NCBI GenBank assembly: GCA_030683815.1
Contig: JAUXPJ010000005.1
Location: forward strand, 1 to 64,000
DNA: 64,000 nucleotides
Origin: Flavobacteriaceae bacterium
Lineage (GTDB): Bacteria > Bacteroidota > Bacteroidia > Flavobacteriales > Flavobacteriaceae
Direction: 5' to 3'
Positions 8,077 to 16,059 of the stretch are shown here, piece by piece. The notes beneath the pieces are model-generated. The model saw nothing but the letters and a program-made list of their open reading frames with translations, was not told the origin of the DNA and did no database searches. Made by a program: the position numbers and the translations under genes. Positions within the stretch are counted from its first letter, which is position 1; every line of letters starts with the position of its first letter.

Positions 8077-8793
8077 ATGAAAAAGTTACTATTAACAGTA
8101 ATCATATTACTGCATTTTACTTCTTGTGATGCGCAAAAATCTAATCTCGAAAATGATTTTTATGTAATTAATGTTTTAGGTGCTGAATTATATGAAAAGC
8201 CCTCTTTTAATTCTAAAGTTCTACTGAAAATAAAAGTTGGTGAAAAATTAATAGCAAAGGAAATTATAAAAACCGCACAATCAAAAATAATTGGAAAGGG
8301 ATTCTCATTTTCCGGTAATTTTATTAAAATCCATAATAAATCTTATACTGGATATATATTTAGTTCGGACTTAACTAAAATTAAACCATCAATAAAGGTT
8401 GATTACGATGGAATTTTAGTAGCTGACATAATGGGAATTGAAAAAGGTAAAAGAATTGAAAAAAGATTTGAAAAATTTGATGGAAAGGAATACGAAATTG
8501 AAGACGAAATTACAGAATATGAAAATGGAAGTTATACTTATACTGCATTTGACGGTTGTTTTGACCACGTTTATGTATTTAAAAATATGACATTAAATGA
8601 AGTTTATCATCAATTGATAAATTTTTACTTTGGTGCAGGTCAAACTGAAAATGGAAGACAGATTGAAATTCCAAAATTTATTAAAAAAACGATAAATGAA
8701 TATTATTTTAATAGTTTAGATGCTACTCAAGATTTGAAATTAATAGACAATCAAGATGGGAGTTTTACGGTTTCATCTTATGACTGTACATAA
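8077..8793 (+). CDS. Putative SH3-like-domain lipoprotein
   Basis: 238 residues. The N-terminus is a lipoprotein signal with a lipobox-like LHFTSC (Cys17). Residues about 30-95 have the pattern of a bacterial SH3 domain (hydrophobic strand, LYEKPSFNSKVLLKIKVGEKL, later GYIFSSDL), usually involved in peptidoglycan or protein binding. The C-terminal half is not recognised; it is charged and contains CFDHVYVF. It lies 48 bp after the plug gene on the same strand. Followed by a 163-bp gap with short tandem repeats. Confidence 0.6.
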   Translation: MKKLLLTVIILLHFTSCDAQKSNLENDFYVINVLGAELYEKPSFNSKVLLKIKVGEKLIAKEIIKTAQSKIIGKGFSFSGNFIKIHNKSYTGYIFSSDLTKIKPSIKVDYDGILVADIMGIEKGKRIEKRFEKFDGKEYEIEDEITEYENGSYTYTAFDGCFDHVYVFKNMTLNEVYHQLINFYFGAGQTENGRQIEIPKFIKKTINEYYFNSLDATQDLKLIDNQDGSFTVSSYDCT

Positions 8794-8795
8794 AA

Positions 8796-8891
8796 TAACT
8801 ATAGTAACTATAGTAACTGTAGGTAACATCTTCGTGATTTAGTGTAGAAAAGAATAATATTCCTGATACTTGATACCAGATTCCTGATACT
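8796..8891. repeat. Short tandem and direct repeats in an intergenic gap
   Basis: TAACTATAG occurs twice in tandem at 8796-8813 with a third copy bearing one change at 8814-8822. ATTCCTGATACT occurs at 8859-8870 and again at 8880-8891. The gap lies between convergent genes and has no coding potential that I can see. Confidence 0.7.
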
Positions 8892-8956
8892 AATAAAACA
8901 ATATCAATCAATAGTTTACCGCATTTCTTTTAAAATATTTCCGATTTAATTTTTCC

Positions 8957-9874
8957 CTACACAATAATAATTCTTTCAGCTTGATGGGTTGTTGTTTTTT
9001 GTGGCTCTAAATAAAAATCGATTCTTCCCATATTAATTCCAGACCAGCCTACCTGGTTTACCAGCACATTTTTATTATCTAAATTTTTAACAAGCGTTGG
9101 TTTTGGCAAGAAAGTATGGGTATGTCCGCCAATAATTAAATCGATATTCTTGGTTTTTGCAGCTAAATTTAAGTCAGAAATGGTTTCTGGAGTCGCTTTA
9201 TAATAGTATCCAAGATGAGAAAGGCAAATAATCAAATCGCATTTTTCCTCATTTTTGAGGATTCGGGTCATATCTTGAGCAGTTTCTAACGGATCGAGAT
9301 AAACGGTTTCTTTGTACATTTTTTTATCAACCAAACCTTCCAATTTAACCCCTAAACCAAAAACGCCAATTTTTACGCCATCCATTTTAAAAACTTTATA
9401 CGGTTTCACAAATGAATTTAAAACGGTATTTGAAAAGTCATAATTGGCAGAAAGTAAATCAAATTGGGCATTGGGAATCTGTTTTAACAATCCGTCAATA
9501 CCATTATCAAACTCATGATTTCCGATGGTTGCGGCATTGTATTGCATCATATTCATCAGTTTAAATTCCAATTCACCTCCAAAATAATTAAAATAAGGCG
9601 TTCCCTGAAACATATCGCCGGCATCTAACAATAATAAATTCGGATTTTCATTTCTCACCGAATTGATATAAGCGGCTCTTTTGGCAGCGCCACCCAAATT
9701 TGGATATCGTGGATGATTGGCATTAAAAGCATCAATATGACTGTGAACATCGTTGGTATGTAAAATGGTGATATGTCTTTTCTGATTTTTTTCTGATGCC
9801 AATAAGGCTAAATCGCTCATCGTTAATAAAGCGGTTGCAGCAGTAGTTTTGGTAATAAAATCGCGTCTTTTCAT
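8957..9874 (-). CDS. Tat-exported 5'-nucleotidase, catalytic half
   Basis: From the ATG at 9874 (a TTG at 9898 would place extra residues before the signal) the protein has 305 residues. MKRRDFITKT and a hydrophobic run form a twin-arginine signal. The UshA-type metallophosphatase domain shows the dimetal motifs HTNDVHSH, DAGDMFQG, GNHEFDNG and GGHTHTF. Full UshA enzymes (about 550 residues) carry a C-terminal substrate-binding domain. Here that domain is a separate gene 92 bp upstream, so the enzyme is split. It probably hydrolyses nucleotides or UDP-sugars outside the inner membrane. Confidence 0.85.
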   Translation of the reverse strand: MKRRDFITKTTAATALLTMSDLALLASEKNQKRHITILHTNDVHSHIDAFNANHPRYPNLGGAAKRAAYINSVRNENPNLLLLDAGDMFQGTPYFNYFGGELEFKLMNMMQYNAATIGNHEFDNGIDGLLKQIPNAQFDLLSANYDFSNTVLNSFVKPYKVFKMDGVKIGVFGLGVKLEGLVDKKMYKETVYLDPLETAQDMTRILKNEEKCDLIICLSHLGYYYKATPETISDLNLAAKTKNIDLIIGGHTHTFLPKPTLVKNLDNKNVLVNQVGWSGINMGRIDFYLEPQKTTTHQAERIIIV

Positions 9875-9966
9875 GTGCTGGTATATATTATAATTCAATG
9901 GTCACATGGAACTCGCTTATAATAATTCTCTTATGTAAGAAACTATTATCAAACTCGTTTCATTTT

Positions 9967-10713
9967 CTATTCAGTTTTTATACGACCGTCTAATTGTGTT
10001 TGAATACTTTTTGTTTTTGAAAAATAATCGATGATGGCATTTCTAACCTTATAATCGATATCGGTAATTTGAATCGGATTTTTAAAGAAATTCATATTAT
10101 CGCCGCCTCCTTGTAAATAATCGGAAGTTAAAACATAGTAGGTTTTATTTTTATCAAATGATAAATTGTTGATATTTAACTGATAATCATTTTTTCTGAT
10201 CAAAAGATTGAATTGTTTTGAAACCGGATGTGCTTTTTTTTCAAGAATCAGAAATTGAACCATTTCAGCAATTTTATTACCTGTCATTTCAACCACTGCC
10301 AAAGTATTTTCAAAAGGCATCATTTCAAAAGCATGACCAACCGTAATATTTCCTTGTTGGATATCAGATCTTAAACCGCCATTGTTAAACAGCGCAAAAT
10401 CAATTGTTTTCCCCGTTCTTGCCAAAAAAACCGGATTTGCTTGTTCGTAGCACATATCGGCCATCAAATTACCCAAAGAACTTTCTAAATTTCCATCTTT
10501 TCGACTAATAGTTGTGGGAGTATGAGAAAGTACGGTATTGATTTCTTTTTCCATTTTTTCTCTGTACGGAGCAATTTCTTGCTCTAAAGCGGTTACCGGA
10601 GTTTGATTTTTAATTTCGGTTAAACTCGCTTCAACTTTAGCAACATAAAGTTTTTGCTCTTTACACGAGAAAACTAAAAATAAAGTTAAAAATATAAGAA
10701 TGTATTTTTTCAT
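9967..10713 (-). CDS. 5'-nucleotidase C-terminal domain lipoprotein
   Basis: 248 residues: a lipoprotein signal with lipobox VFSC (Cys17), a short linker, and the 5'-nucleotidase C-terminal domain that binds the nucleotide base in UshA (FNNGGLRSDIQQGNIT, MPFENTLAVVEMTG, TSDYLQGGGDNM). It lacks the metal-binding catalytic domain, which is the next gene downstream on the same strand. The pair probably forms one active enzyme, one half lipid-anchored and the other exported by Tat. Confidence 0.85.
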   Translation of the reverse strand: MKKYILIFLTLFLVFSCKEQKLYVAKVEASLTEIKNQTPVTALEQEIAPYREKMEKEINTVLSHTPTTISRKDGNLESSLGNLMADMCYEQANPVFLARTGKTIDFALFNNGGLRSDIQQGNITVGHAFEMMPFENTLAVVEMTGNKIAEMVQFLILEKKAHPVSKQFNLLIRKNDYQLNINNLSFDKNKTYYVLTSDYLQGGGDNMNFFKNPIQITDIDYKVRNAIIDYFSKTKSIQTQLDGRIKTE

Positions 10714-10737
10714 AGTTATAGAACTGATGATTTTAAT

Positions 10738-10745
10738 TAAATTTG
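10738..10745 (+). promoter_or_regulatory. Candidate -7 box before DUF6913-dapA
   Basis: TAAATTTG matches TAnnTTTG and lies 20 bp before the ATG of the DUF6913-like gene. It would give a leader of about 17 nt. The -33 element is weak. Confidence 0.4.
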
Positions 10746-10765
10746 TAAATCAACCGTAAATATAA

Positions 10766-11290
10766 ATGATTTTTACCGGACTCAAGAAAAAACGGATTCA
10801 AAAAGTATTTGAAAAAACAATCCGAAAAAGCAAGCAAATAGGTCAATCAACGATGGATGGCTCTGTCGAGAAAATAGGCGTATTGATTGATGAAGAAACC
10901 TATTTGAAAAATGATGTGGAGTATTTGTTGCAATCTATATTAGGGATTGATACCAGTCATATTCAGATTTTTATCATGCGTAAATTTAAGAAGAAAGACA
11001 AACCGTCTGATATCCATTTTACGGTGAAAGATTTTGGTTGGATTGGTGAAATTCACAATCAGAATTTACAGAATTTTCTGGAAATTCCCTTCGATTTATT
11101 AATCAACTTTGATGCTTATAACAATCTGTATATAAAATATTTAACACTCATTTCTAAAGGAAAATTTAAAGTGGGTTATGCCAAAACTGATGACAGATTG
11201 TACAATTTTATGATAGTTCATAAAGAAGATGATTTAAAAACTTTTATCAGCGAATTAAAAAAATATTTAAAAATTTTAAACAAATTATAA
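10766..11290 (+). CDS. DUF6913-like conserved flavobacterial protein
   Basis: 174 residues, no signal peptide or membrane segment, basic N-terminus ([16 protein letters not shown]). I recognise the short flavobacterial family that precedes dapA and recall it as DUF6913; its function is not known. Its TAA stop overlaps the ATG of dapA by one base, so translation is probably coupled. Nothing in the sequence suggests an enzymatic motif. Confidence 0.7.
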   Translation: MIFTGLKKKRIQKVFEKTIRKSKQIGQSTMDGSVEKIGVLIDEETYLKNDVEYLLQSILGIDTSHIQIFIMRKFKKKDKPSDIHFTVKDFGWIGEIHNQNLQNFLEIPFDLLINFDAYNNLYIKYLTLISKGKFKVGYAKTDDRLYNFMIVHKEDDLKTFISELKKYLKILNKL

Positions 11291-12171
11291 TGGAGAAATT
11301 CTTTGGAACCGGAGTAGCTTTGGCTACGCCTTTCAAAAAAGATTTATCGGTTGATGTTGATGCACTTGAAAAATTAGTCAATTATCAAATTGATAATGGC
11401 GTCAATTATTTGGTGGTTTTAGGAACTACAGCTGAATCTGCTACGCTTTCTAAAAGTGAGAAAGAATTGGTGAAAGAAACCATCATTAAAGCCAATAATA
11501 AGCGAGTTCCTTTGGTTATTGGTATTGGTGGCAATAATACTGCTGCCGTAATTGATGAAATTAAAACCACCGATTTAACAGCTTTTGATGCCATTCTTTC
11601 CGTTTCTCCTTATTACAATAAACCATCGCAAGAGGGTTTGTATCAGCATTTTAAAGCCATCGCAACAGCTACCGATAAACCGATTATTTTGTATAATGTT
11701 CCAGGAAGAACCGCTAAAAATATGGAGCCATCAACTGTTTTAAGATTGGCAAATGAGTTTAAAAACATCATCGGAATCAAAGAAGCCGCGGGCGATTTAG
11801 TTCAAGCAATGAAAATCATCCAGCATAAACCCAAGAATTTTTTGGTCATTTCCGGAGATGATATGATTGCCTTACCGATGGTTTTATCCGGCGGAGCAGG
11901 AGTAATCAGCGTTATTGCGCAAGGTTTGCCACAAGAATTTTCCAAAATGATGCAATTAGGATTGTCTGGGAAAGTTGATGAATCCTTTAAAATTCAGTAT
12001 CAAATAATGGACAGTATCGATTTCATTTTTGAAGAAGGAAATCCCGCCGGAATCAAAGCCATGTTAGAAATTCTCGGAATTTGCAATGATATCGTTCGTT
12101 TGCCGTTAGTGGTTGCGACTCCACCATTAAAAGAAAAAATAAAACAATTTATTAATCAATTAAATGCATAG
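11290..12171 (+). CDS. dapA: 4-hydroxy-tetrahydrodipicolinate synthase
   Basis: 293 residues, the normal length. It condenses pyruvate with aspartate semialdehyde in the diaminopimelate/lysine pathway, in the cytoplasm. GTTAES at 45-50 is the family substrate loop; Tyr135 (YNVPGRT) and Lys164 (GIKEAAGD, Schiff base) are the expected catalytic residues. It overlaps the upstream DUF6913-like gene by one base and is followed 3 bp later by ferritin. dapD, acting two steps later, is at 39977-40792. Confidence 0.95.
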   Translation: MEKFFGTGVALATPFKKDLSVDVDALEKLVNYQIDNGVNYLVVLGTTAESATLSKSEKELVKETIIKANNKRVPLVIGIGGNNTAAVIDEIKTTDLTAFDAILSVSPYYNKPSQEGLYQHFKAIATATDKPIILYNVPGRTAKNMEPSTVLRLANEFKNIIGIKEAAGDLVQAMKIIQHKPKNFLVISGDDMIALPMVLSGGAGVISVIAQGLPQEFSKMMQLGLSGKVDESFKIQYQIMDSIDFIFEEGNPAGIKAMLEILGICNDIVRLPLVVATPPLKEKIKQFINQLNA

Positions 12172-12174
12172 ATT

Positions 12175-12681
12175 ATGTTATCCAAAGAAATTGAAAAAGC
12201 ATTAAATAATCAAGTCAGATTAGAAGCAGAATCATCACAAATTTATTTAGCCATGGCTTCTTGGGCAGAAATTAAGGGTTTTGAAGGTGTTGCGAATTTT
12301 ATGTACGCCCAATCTGATGAAGAGCGAGCGCATATGCTTAAAATTGTAAAATACATCAATGAGCGTGGCGGACACGCTGTAATTTCTGATTTAAAAGGAC
12401 CTGCAACTCAATACGATTCCATCAAAGAAATATTTGAAACGCAATTAAAACATGAAATTTTTGTTTCGGAAAGTATCAATGAATTGGTTAGAGTTACCTT
12501 AGAATCAAAAGATTACGCAACACATAATTTCTTACAATGGTATGTGGCTGAACAAATTGAAGAAGAATCAACTGCCAGAACAATTTTAGATAAATTAAAT
12601 TTAATTGGTGAAGATAAAGGCGGACTATACTTATTTGATAATGATATAGTTCGTTTTATAGCTCCAAAATCAGCTAAATAA
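12175..12681 (+). CDS. ftnA: Ferritin
   Basis: 168 residues of non-haem ferritin. Glu17, Glu50 and His53 fall at the same positions as the ferroxidase ligands of E. coli FtnA, with ATHNFLQWYVAEQIEEE providing the fourth-helix ligands. It stores iron as a 24-mer in the cytoplasm. It begins 3 bp after dapA, probably on the same transcript; the metabolic link is not obvious. The abundant iron proteins nearby (12-haem cytochrome, PFOR) fit a high iron demand. Confidence 0.93.
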   Translation: MLSKEIEKALNNQVRLEAESSQIYLAMASWAEIKGFEGVANFMYAQSDEERAHMLKIVKYINERGGHAVISDLKGPATQYDSIKEIFETQLKHEIFVSESINELVRVTLESKDYATHNFLQWYVAEQIEEESTARTILDKLNLIGEDKGGLYLFDNDIVRFIAPKSAK

Positions 12682-12761
12682 TTAATTGATAACCAACAAG
12701 ATTTTAAATTGTTATGGATTTTAAACGTAAAAAATCGTTTTATAAATCCATATTAAATAAT

Positions 12762-12769
12762 TACTTTTG
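12762..12769 (+). promoter_or_regulatory. -7 box abutting the bamD start codon
   Basis: TACTTTTG matches TAnnTTTG. Only four bases (CACC) separate it from the ATG at 12774. With the usual spacing for this element, transcription would begin at or one base before the start codon, giving a leaderless mRNA. Confidence 0.5.
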
Positions 12770-12773
12770 CACC

Positions 12774-13604
12774 ATGATTAAAAATATAAGAATAATATTG
12801 CTTTTATTGGTGGCTATTTCAACGGTATCGTGCAGCCAATACCAAAAAGTTTTAAATAAAGGTACGGTTGAAGATCGTTATAAAATGGCGACTGAATTAT
12901 ACGAAGCTAAAAAATATACTAAAGCAATTCCATTGTTTGAAAAAATAACGCCAAGTTATAGAGATAAACCTCAAATGGAAAGGATTCAATATATGGTAGC
13001 CGATGCGCATTTCCAAACGAAGGATTACAGTTTGGCAGCTTATTATTTTGATAAGTTTGCCAAAAATTATCCAAAAAGTTCTAAAAAAGAAGAGGCAGCA
13101 TATTACTCTGCATTAAGCTATTATAAACTATCTCCAAAATATAGTTTAGATCAAAAAGAAACAAATCAGGCAATAGATGCTTTACAGAATTTTATTGTTT
13201 CTTATCCTTCTAGTGAATATGTTGTAGATGCCAATAAATTAGTTAAAGAATTGACGGTAAAGTTGGAAAAGAAATCATTCGAAATAGCAAAACAATATTA
13301 TTTGATTGAAGATTATAAAGCTGCAATAACTGCGTTCGATAATTTGATGTCAGATTATTTAGGCACCGTTTACCGCGAAGAAGCCATGTTTTTAAGATTT
13401 AAAGCTTCTAATGATCTAGCACTGAAAAGTGTTATTACTAAAAAAGAAGAACGATTAAATAATGCCGTAAAAGCACATCAGAAATTAAAAAGAAATTATC
13501 CGAACTCTAAATTCTTAGAAGAAGCCGATAAATTATTAGATGTGATTAATAAAGAAATTGAATTATTACCCAAAATTGAAACACTTGTAGAAAATGGATT
13601 ATAA
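12774..13604 (+). CDS. bamD: Outer-membrane assembly lipoprotein BamD
   Basis: The likely start is the ATG at 12774, where a lipoprotein signal begins (lipobox STVSC). An in-frame opening 60 bp upstream would put 20 charged residues before it. About 276 residues. TPR-like repeats follow (ATELYEAKKYTKAIPLFEKI; AAYYFDKFAKNYPKS; SYPSSEYVVDANKL), the BamD/YfiO arrangement. It helps BamA insert outer-membrane beta-barrels. First gene of bamD-rpoZ-coaBC-porD-recN, a conserved flavobacterial order; it overlaps rpoZ by 11 bp. Confidence 0.9.
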   Translation: MIKNIRIILLLLVAISTVSCSQYQKVLNKGTVEDRYKMATELYEAKKYTKAIPLFEKITPSYRDKPQMERIQYMVADAHFQTKDYSLAAYYFDKFAKNYPKSSKKEEAAYYSALSYYKLSPKYSLDQKETNQAIDALQNFIVSYPSSEYVVDANKLVKELTVKLEKKSFEIAKQYYLIEDYKAAITAFDNLMSDYLGTVYREEAMFLRFKASNDLALKSVITKKEERLNNAVKAHQKLKRNYPNSKFLEEADKLLDVINKEIELLPKIETLVENGL

Positions 13605-13920
13605 AAACTCAAAAGCACCGATTAGTACGATTACTTACGATAAAAAAGCAATTGAAGCTCCGGTTGGAAACTTATACGAAGCGATTTCAATCATCGCAAA
13701 AAGATCAGAACAAATAAGTGGTGACGTTAAAAAGGAATTGATAGACAAGTTAGAAGAATTTGCAACTTTTAATGACAGTTTGGAAGAAGTTTTTGAAAAC
13801 AAAGAACAAATAGAAGTTTCAAAATTTTATGAAAAACTTCCTAAAGCCACTGCAATAGCCATTCAAGAATGGTTTGATAATAAAATTTATTATCGCAAGC
13901 AGGAAGAACAATCTAAATAA
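13594..13920 (+). CDS. rpoZ: RNA polymerase omega-like subunit (Rpb6 family)
   Basis: 108 residues, the Bacteroidota omega/Rpb6-type protein. The signature region is APVGNLYEAISIIAKRSEQI, with a helical acidic C-terminal part. It aids assembly of RNA polymerase around beta-prime. The identification rests on family resemblance and on its fixed place between bamD and coaBC. It overlaps bamD by 11 bp and is 5 bp before coaBC. Confidence 0.8.
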   Translation: MDYKNSKAPISTITYDKKAIEAPVGNLYEAISIIAKRSEQISGDVKKELIDKLEEFATFNDSLEEVFENKEQIEVSKFYEKLPKATAIAIQEWFDNKIYYRKQEEQSK

Positions 13921-13925
13921 TCAAT

Positions 13926-15137
13926 ATGGCTGTTTTAAGCGGTAAAAGAGTTTTACTCGGCATTTCTGCCGGAATTGCAGCTTATAAAACAGCGTTCTTA
14001 ATACGACTTTTTGTGAAAGCCGGCGCCGAAGTTAAGGTCGTAATGACTCCAGCTTCCAAAGAGTTTGTAACGCCACTTACACTTTCTGCTTTATCAAATA
14101 ATCCGGTTTATTATACTTTTGTTGCTAAAGAAGAGAACAAAGATTTATGGAATAGTCACGTAGAATTAGGTCTTTGGGCCGATTTTATGCTGATTGCCCC
14201 CGCAACCGCCAACACCTTGGCGAAAATGGCGAATGGCACTTGTGATAATTTGTTGTTAGCCACCTATTTATCGGCTAAATGTCCGGTTTATTTTGCGCCA
14301 ACTATGGATTTAGATATGTATCAACATCCATCAACCAAAGAAAATATTGAAACCCTTCAAGGTTTTGGTAATATTCTTATTCCTGCTACAAGTGGTGAAT
14401 TGGCTAGCGGTTTGGTAGGCGAAGGCAGAATGGCAGAGCCGGAAGATATTGTAAAGTTTATTGAAAGTGATTTGCGATCTAAACTTCCGTTAAGAAACAA
14501 AAAAATATTGATAACTGCCGGTCCAACCTATGAAGCGATTGATCCTGTTCGGTTTATCGGCAATCATTCATCCGGTAAAATGGGATTTGAATTGGCTAAA
14601 AAAGCGGCTGGTTTAGGAGCCGAAGTATTTTTAGTTACGGGTCCATCAAATGAACAAATTTCCAATTCATTTATTCATAGAATTGATGTTGTCTCGGCTG
14701 ATGAAATGTACAATGCTTGTCATCAGTATTTCAAAAATGTAGATATCGCTATATTATCTGCGGCAGTTGCAGATTATAAACCCGTAAAAGCATCCTCAGA
14801 AAAAATAAAAAAATCTGAGCAACAATTGTCGATTGATTTAGAACCTACAAAAGATATTTTAGCGTCTTTAGGAGCGTTGAAAACGAATCAGTTTTTAGTT
14901 GGATTTGCACTTGAAACGCAAGATGAAATGGCAAATGCCATTCAAAAAATTGACAATAAAAATTTAGATTTAATCGTTCTCAATTCATTAAAAGATAAAG
15001 GAGCCGGATTTAAAATTGACACAAATAAGGTAACCATCATTGATAAATCCAAAAAAATTTCGGAATTTAGTCTAAAATCTAAAGAAGCGGTTGCTTCTGA
15101 TATTTTTGATATCGTAATTTCTAAATTAAATGAATAA
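13926..15137 (+). CDS. coaBC: Bifunctional phosphopantothenoylcysteine decarboxylase/synthetase
   Basis: 403 residues, two domains. The flavoprotein CoaC domain (about 1-185) has GISAGIAAYK, the catalytic-His region NSHVELGLWADF and the flavin loop APATANTLAKMANG. The CoaB domain (about 190-400) has ITAGPTYEAIDPVRFIGNHSSGKMG. These carry out two steps of coenzyme A synthesis. Oddity: the segment SGELASGLVGEGRM aligns with E. coli SGAQACGDIGPGRM, whose Cys158 reduces the reaction intermediate; here that residue is Ser. The same change seems common in this phylum, from memory. It overlaps porD by 8 bp. Confidence 0.93.
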   Translation: MAVLSGKRVLLGISAGIAAYKTAFLIRLFVKAGAEVKVVMTPASKEFVTPLTLSALSNNPVYYTFVAKEENKDLWNSHVELGLWADFMLIAPATANTLAKMANGTCDNLLLATYLSAKCPVYFAPTMDLDMYQHPSTKENIETLQGFGNILIPATSGELASGLVGEGRMAEPEDIVKFIESDLRSKLPLRNKKILITAGPTYEAIDPVRFIGNHSSGKMGFELAKKAAGLGAEVFLVTGPSNEQISNSFIHRIDVVSADEMYNACHQYFKNVDIAILSAAVADYKPVKASSEKIKKSEQQLSIDLEPTKDILASLGALKTNQFLVGFALETQDEMANAIQKIDNKNLDLIVLNSLKDKGAGFKIDTNKVTIIDKSKKISEFSLKSKEAVASDIFDIVISKLNE

Positions 15138-16020
15138 AATACTTCCTTTTTTTATTTCTTTATCTCTGACATTCAGTGCTTTAGCGCAAGAATTTCAATG
15201 TAAAGTAATAGTCAATTCTGAAAAAATTCCAGGTTCTAACAAACAAATATTTAGCACTTTGGAAAAAGCATTGAATGAATTTGTCAATCAGAAAAAATGG
15301 GCCAATCAATCCTTTGATTCTAAAGAACCCATAGAATGTGTTTTTACTATCAATATTTTAGAGCAGCCAAGTCAGAATGAGTTCAAGGCTTCTATTCAAT
15401 TACAAGCCTCTAGACCGGTTTTTAATTCGACATATTCAACACCAATTTTTAATTACAAAGACGATCAATTCTCCTTTAGATATACGGAATTTGAACCATT
15501 ATTTTATAATCCTAATAATTTTCAATCTAACTTAGTTTCTGTAATTGCCTATTACAGCTATGTTGTTTTAGGTTTTGATGCTGATACTTTTGCCGATAAA
15601 GGTGGAAATGAATATTATTATCAGGCACAAAATGTGGTGAATTTAGCACAACAAAGCAGTTATTTGGGCTGGAATTCTAATGATGGCTTGCGCAATCGGT
15701 ATAATCTGATTAATGAATTGCTTTCAACAACTTTTGATGTTGTTAGAAATTCATTTTATCAATATCATATCAACGGTTTAGATACAATGTTTGCTGATAA
15801 TTATAATGCTAAAGAAGTGATCTTAAACTCGATAATTTCTATGGATGAATTATTTAATCAAAGACCAAATTCTATTCTGATTCGTGTTTTTATGGATGCC
15901 AAATCGGAAGAAATAGTGAATATATTTTCTGATGGTCCTAAAATAGAGACTCAAAATTTAAAAAGAGTTCTCAATTCAATTTCTGCAACTAATTCATCGA
16001 AGTGGCAAAAAATAAAATAG
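15130..16020 (+). CDS. porD: Type IX secretion system protein PorD (DUF4835)
   Basis: 296 residues with a Sec signal peptide ending ALA-QEF. The sequence (QEFQCKVIVNSEKIPGSN, LVSVIAYYSYVVLGFDADTF, NELLSTTFDVVRNSFYQYHI) matches the DUF4835 family, named PorD from Porphyromonas gingivalis type IX secretion/gliding genetics. It is thought to act in the periplasm or at the outer membrane. Its biochemical role is not settled. The start overlaps the end of coaBC by 8 bp, so it is co-translated with it. Presence implies a type IX system elsewhere in the genome. Confidence 0.8.
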   Translation: MNKILPFFISLSLTFSALAQEFQCKVIVNSEKIPGSNKQIFSTLEKALNEFVNQKKWANQSFDSKEPIECVFTINILEQPSQNEFKASIQLQASRPVFNSTYSTPIFNYKDDQFSFRYTEFEPLFYNPNNFQSNLVSVIAYYSYVVLGFDADTFADKGGNEYYYQAQNVVNLAQQSSYLGWNSNDGLRNRYNLINELLSTTFDVVRNSFYQYHINGLDTMFADNYNAKEVILNSIISMDELFNQRPNSILIRVFMDAKSEEIVNIFSDGPKIETQNLKRVLNSISATNSSKWQKIK

Positions 16021-16059
16021 AAATATTGTATTTTTAATCACCATAATAACATTAATAAT

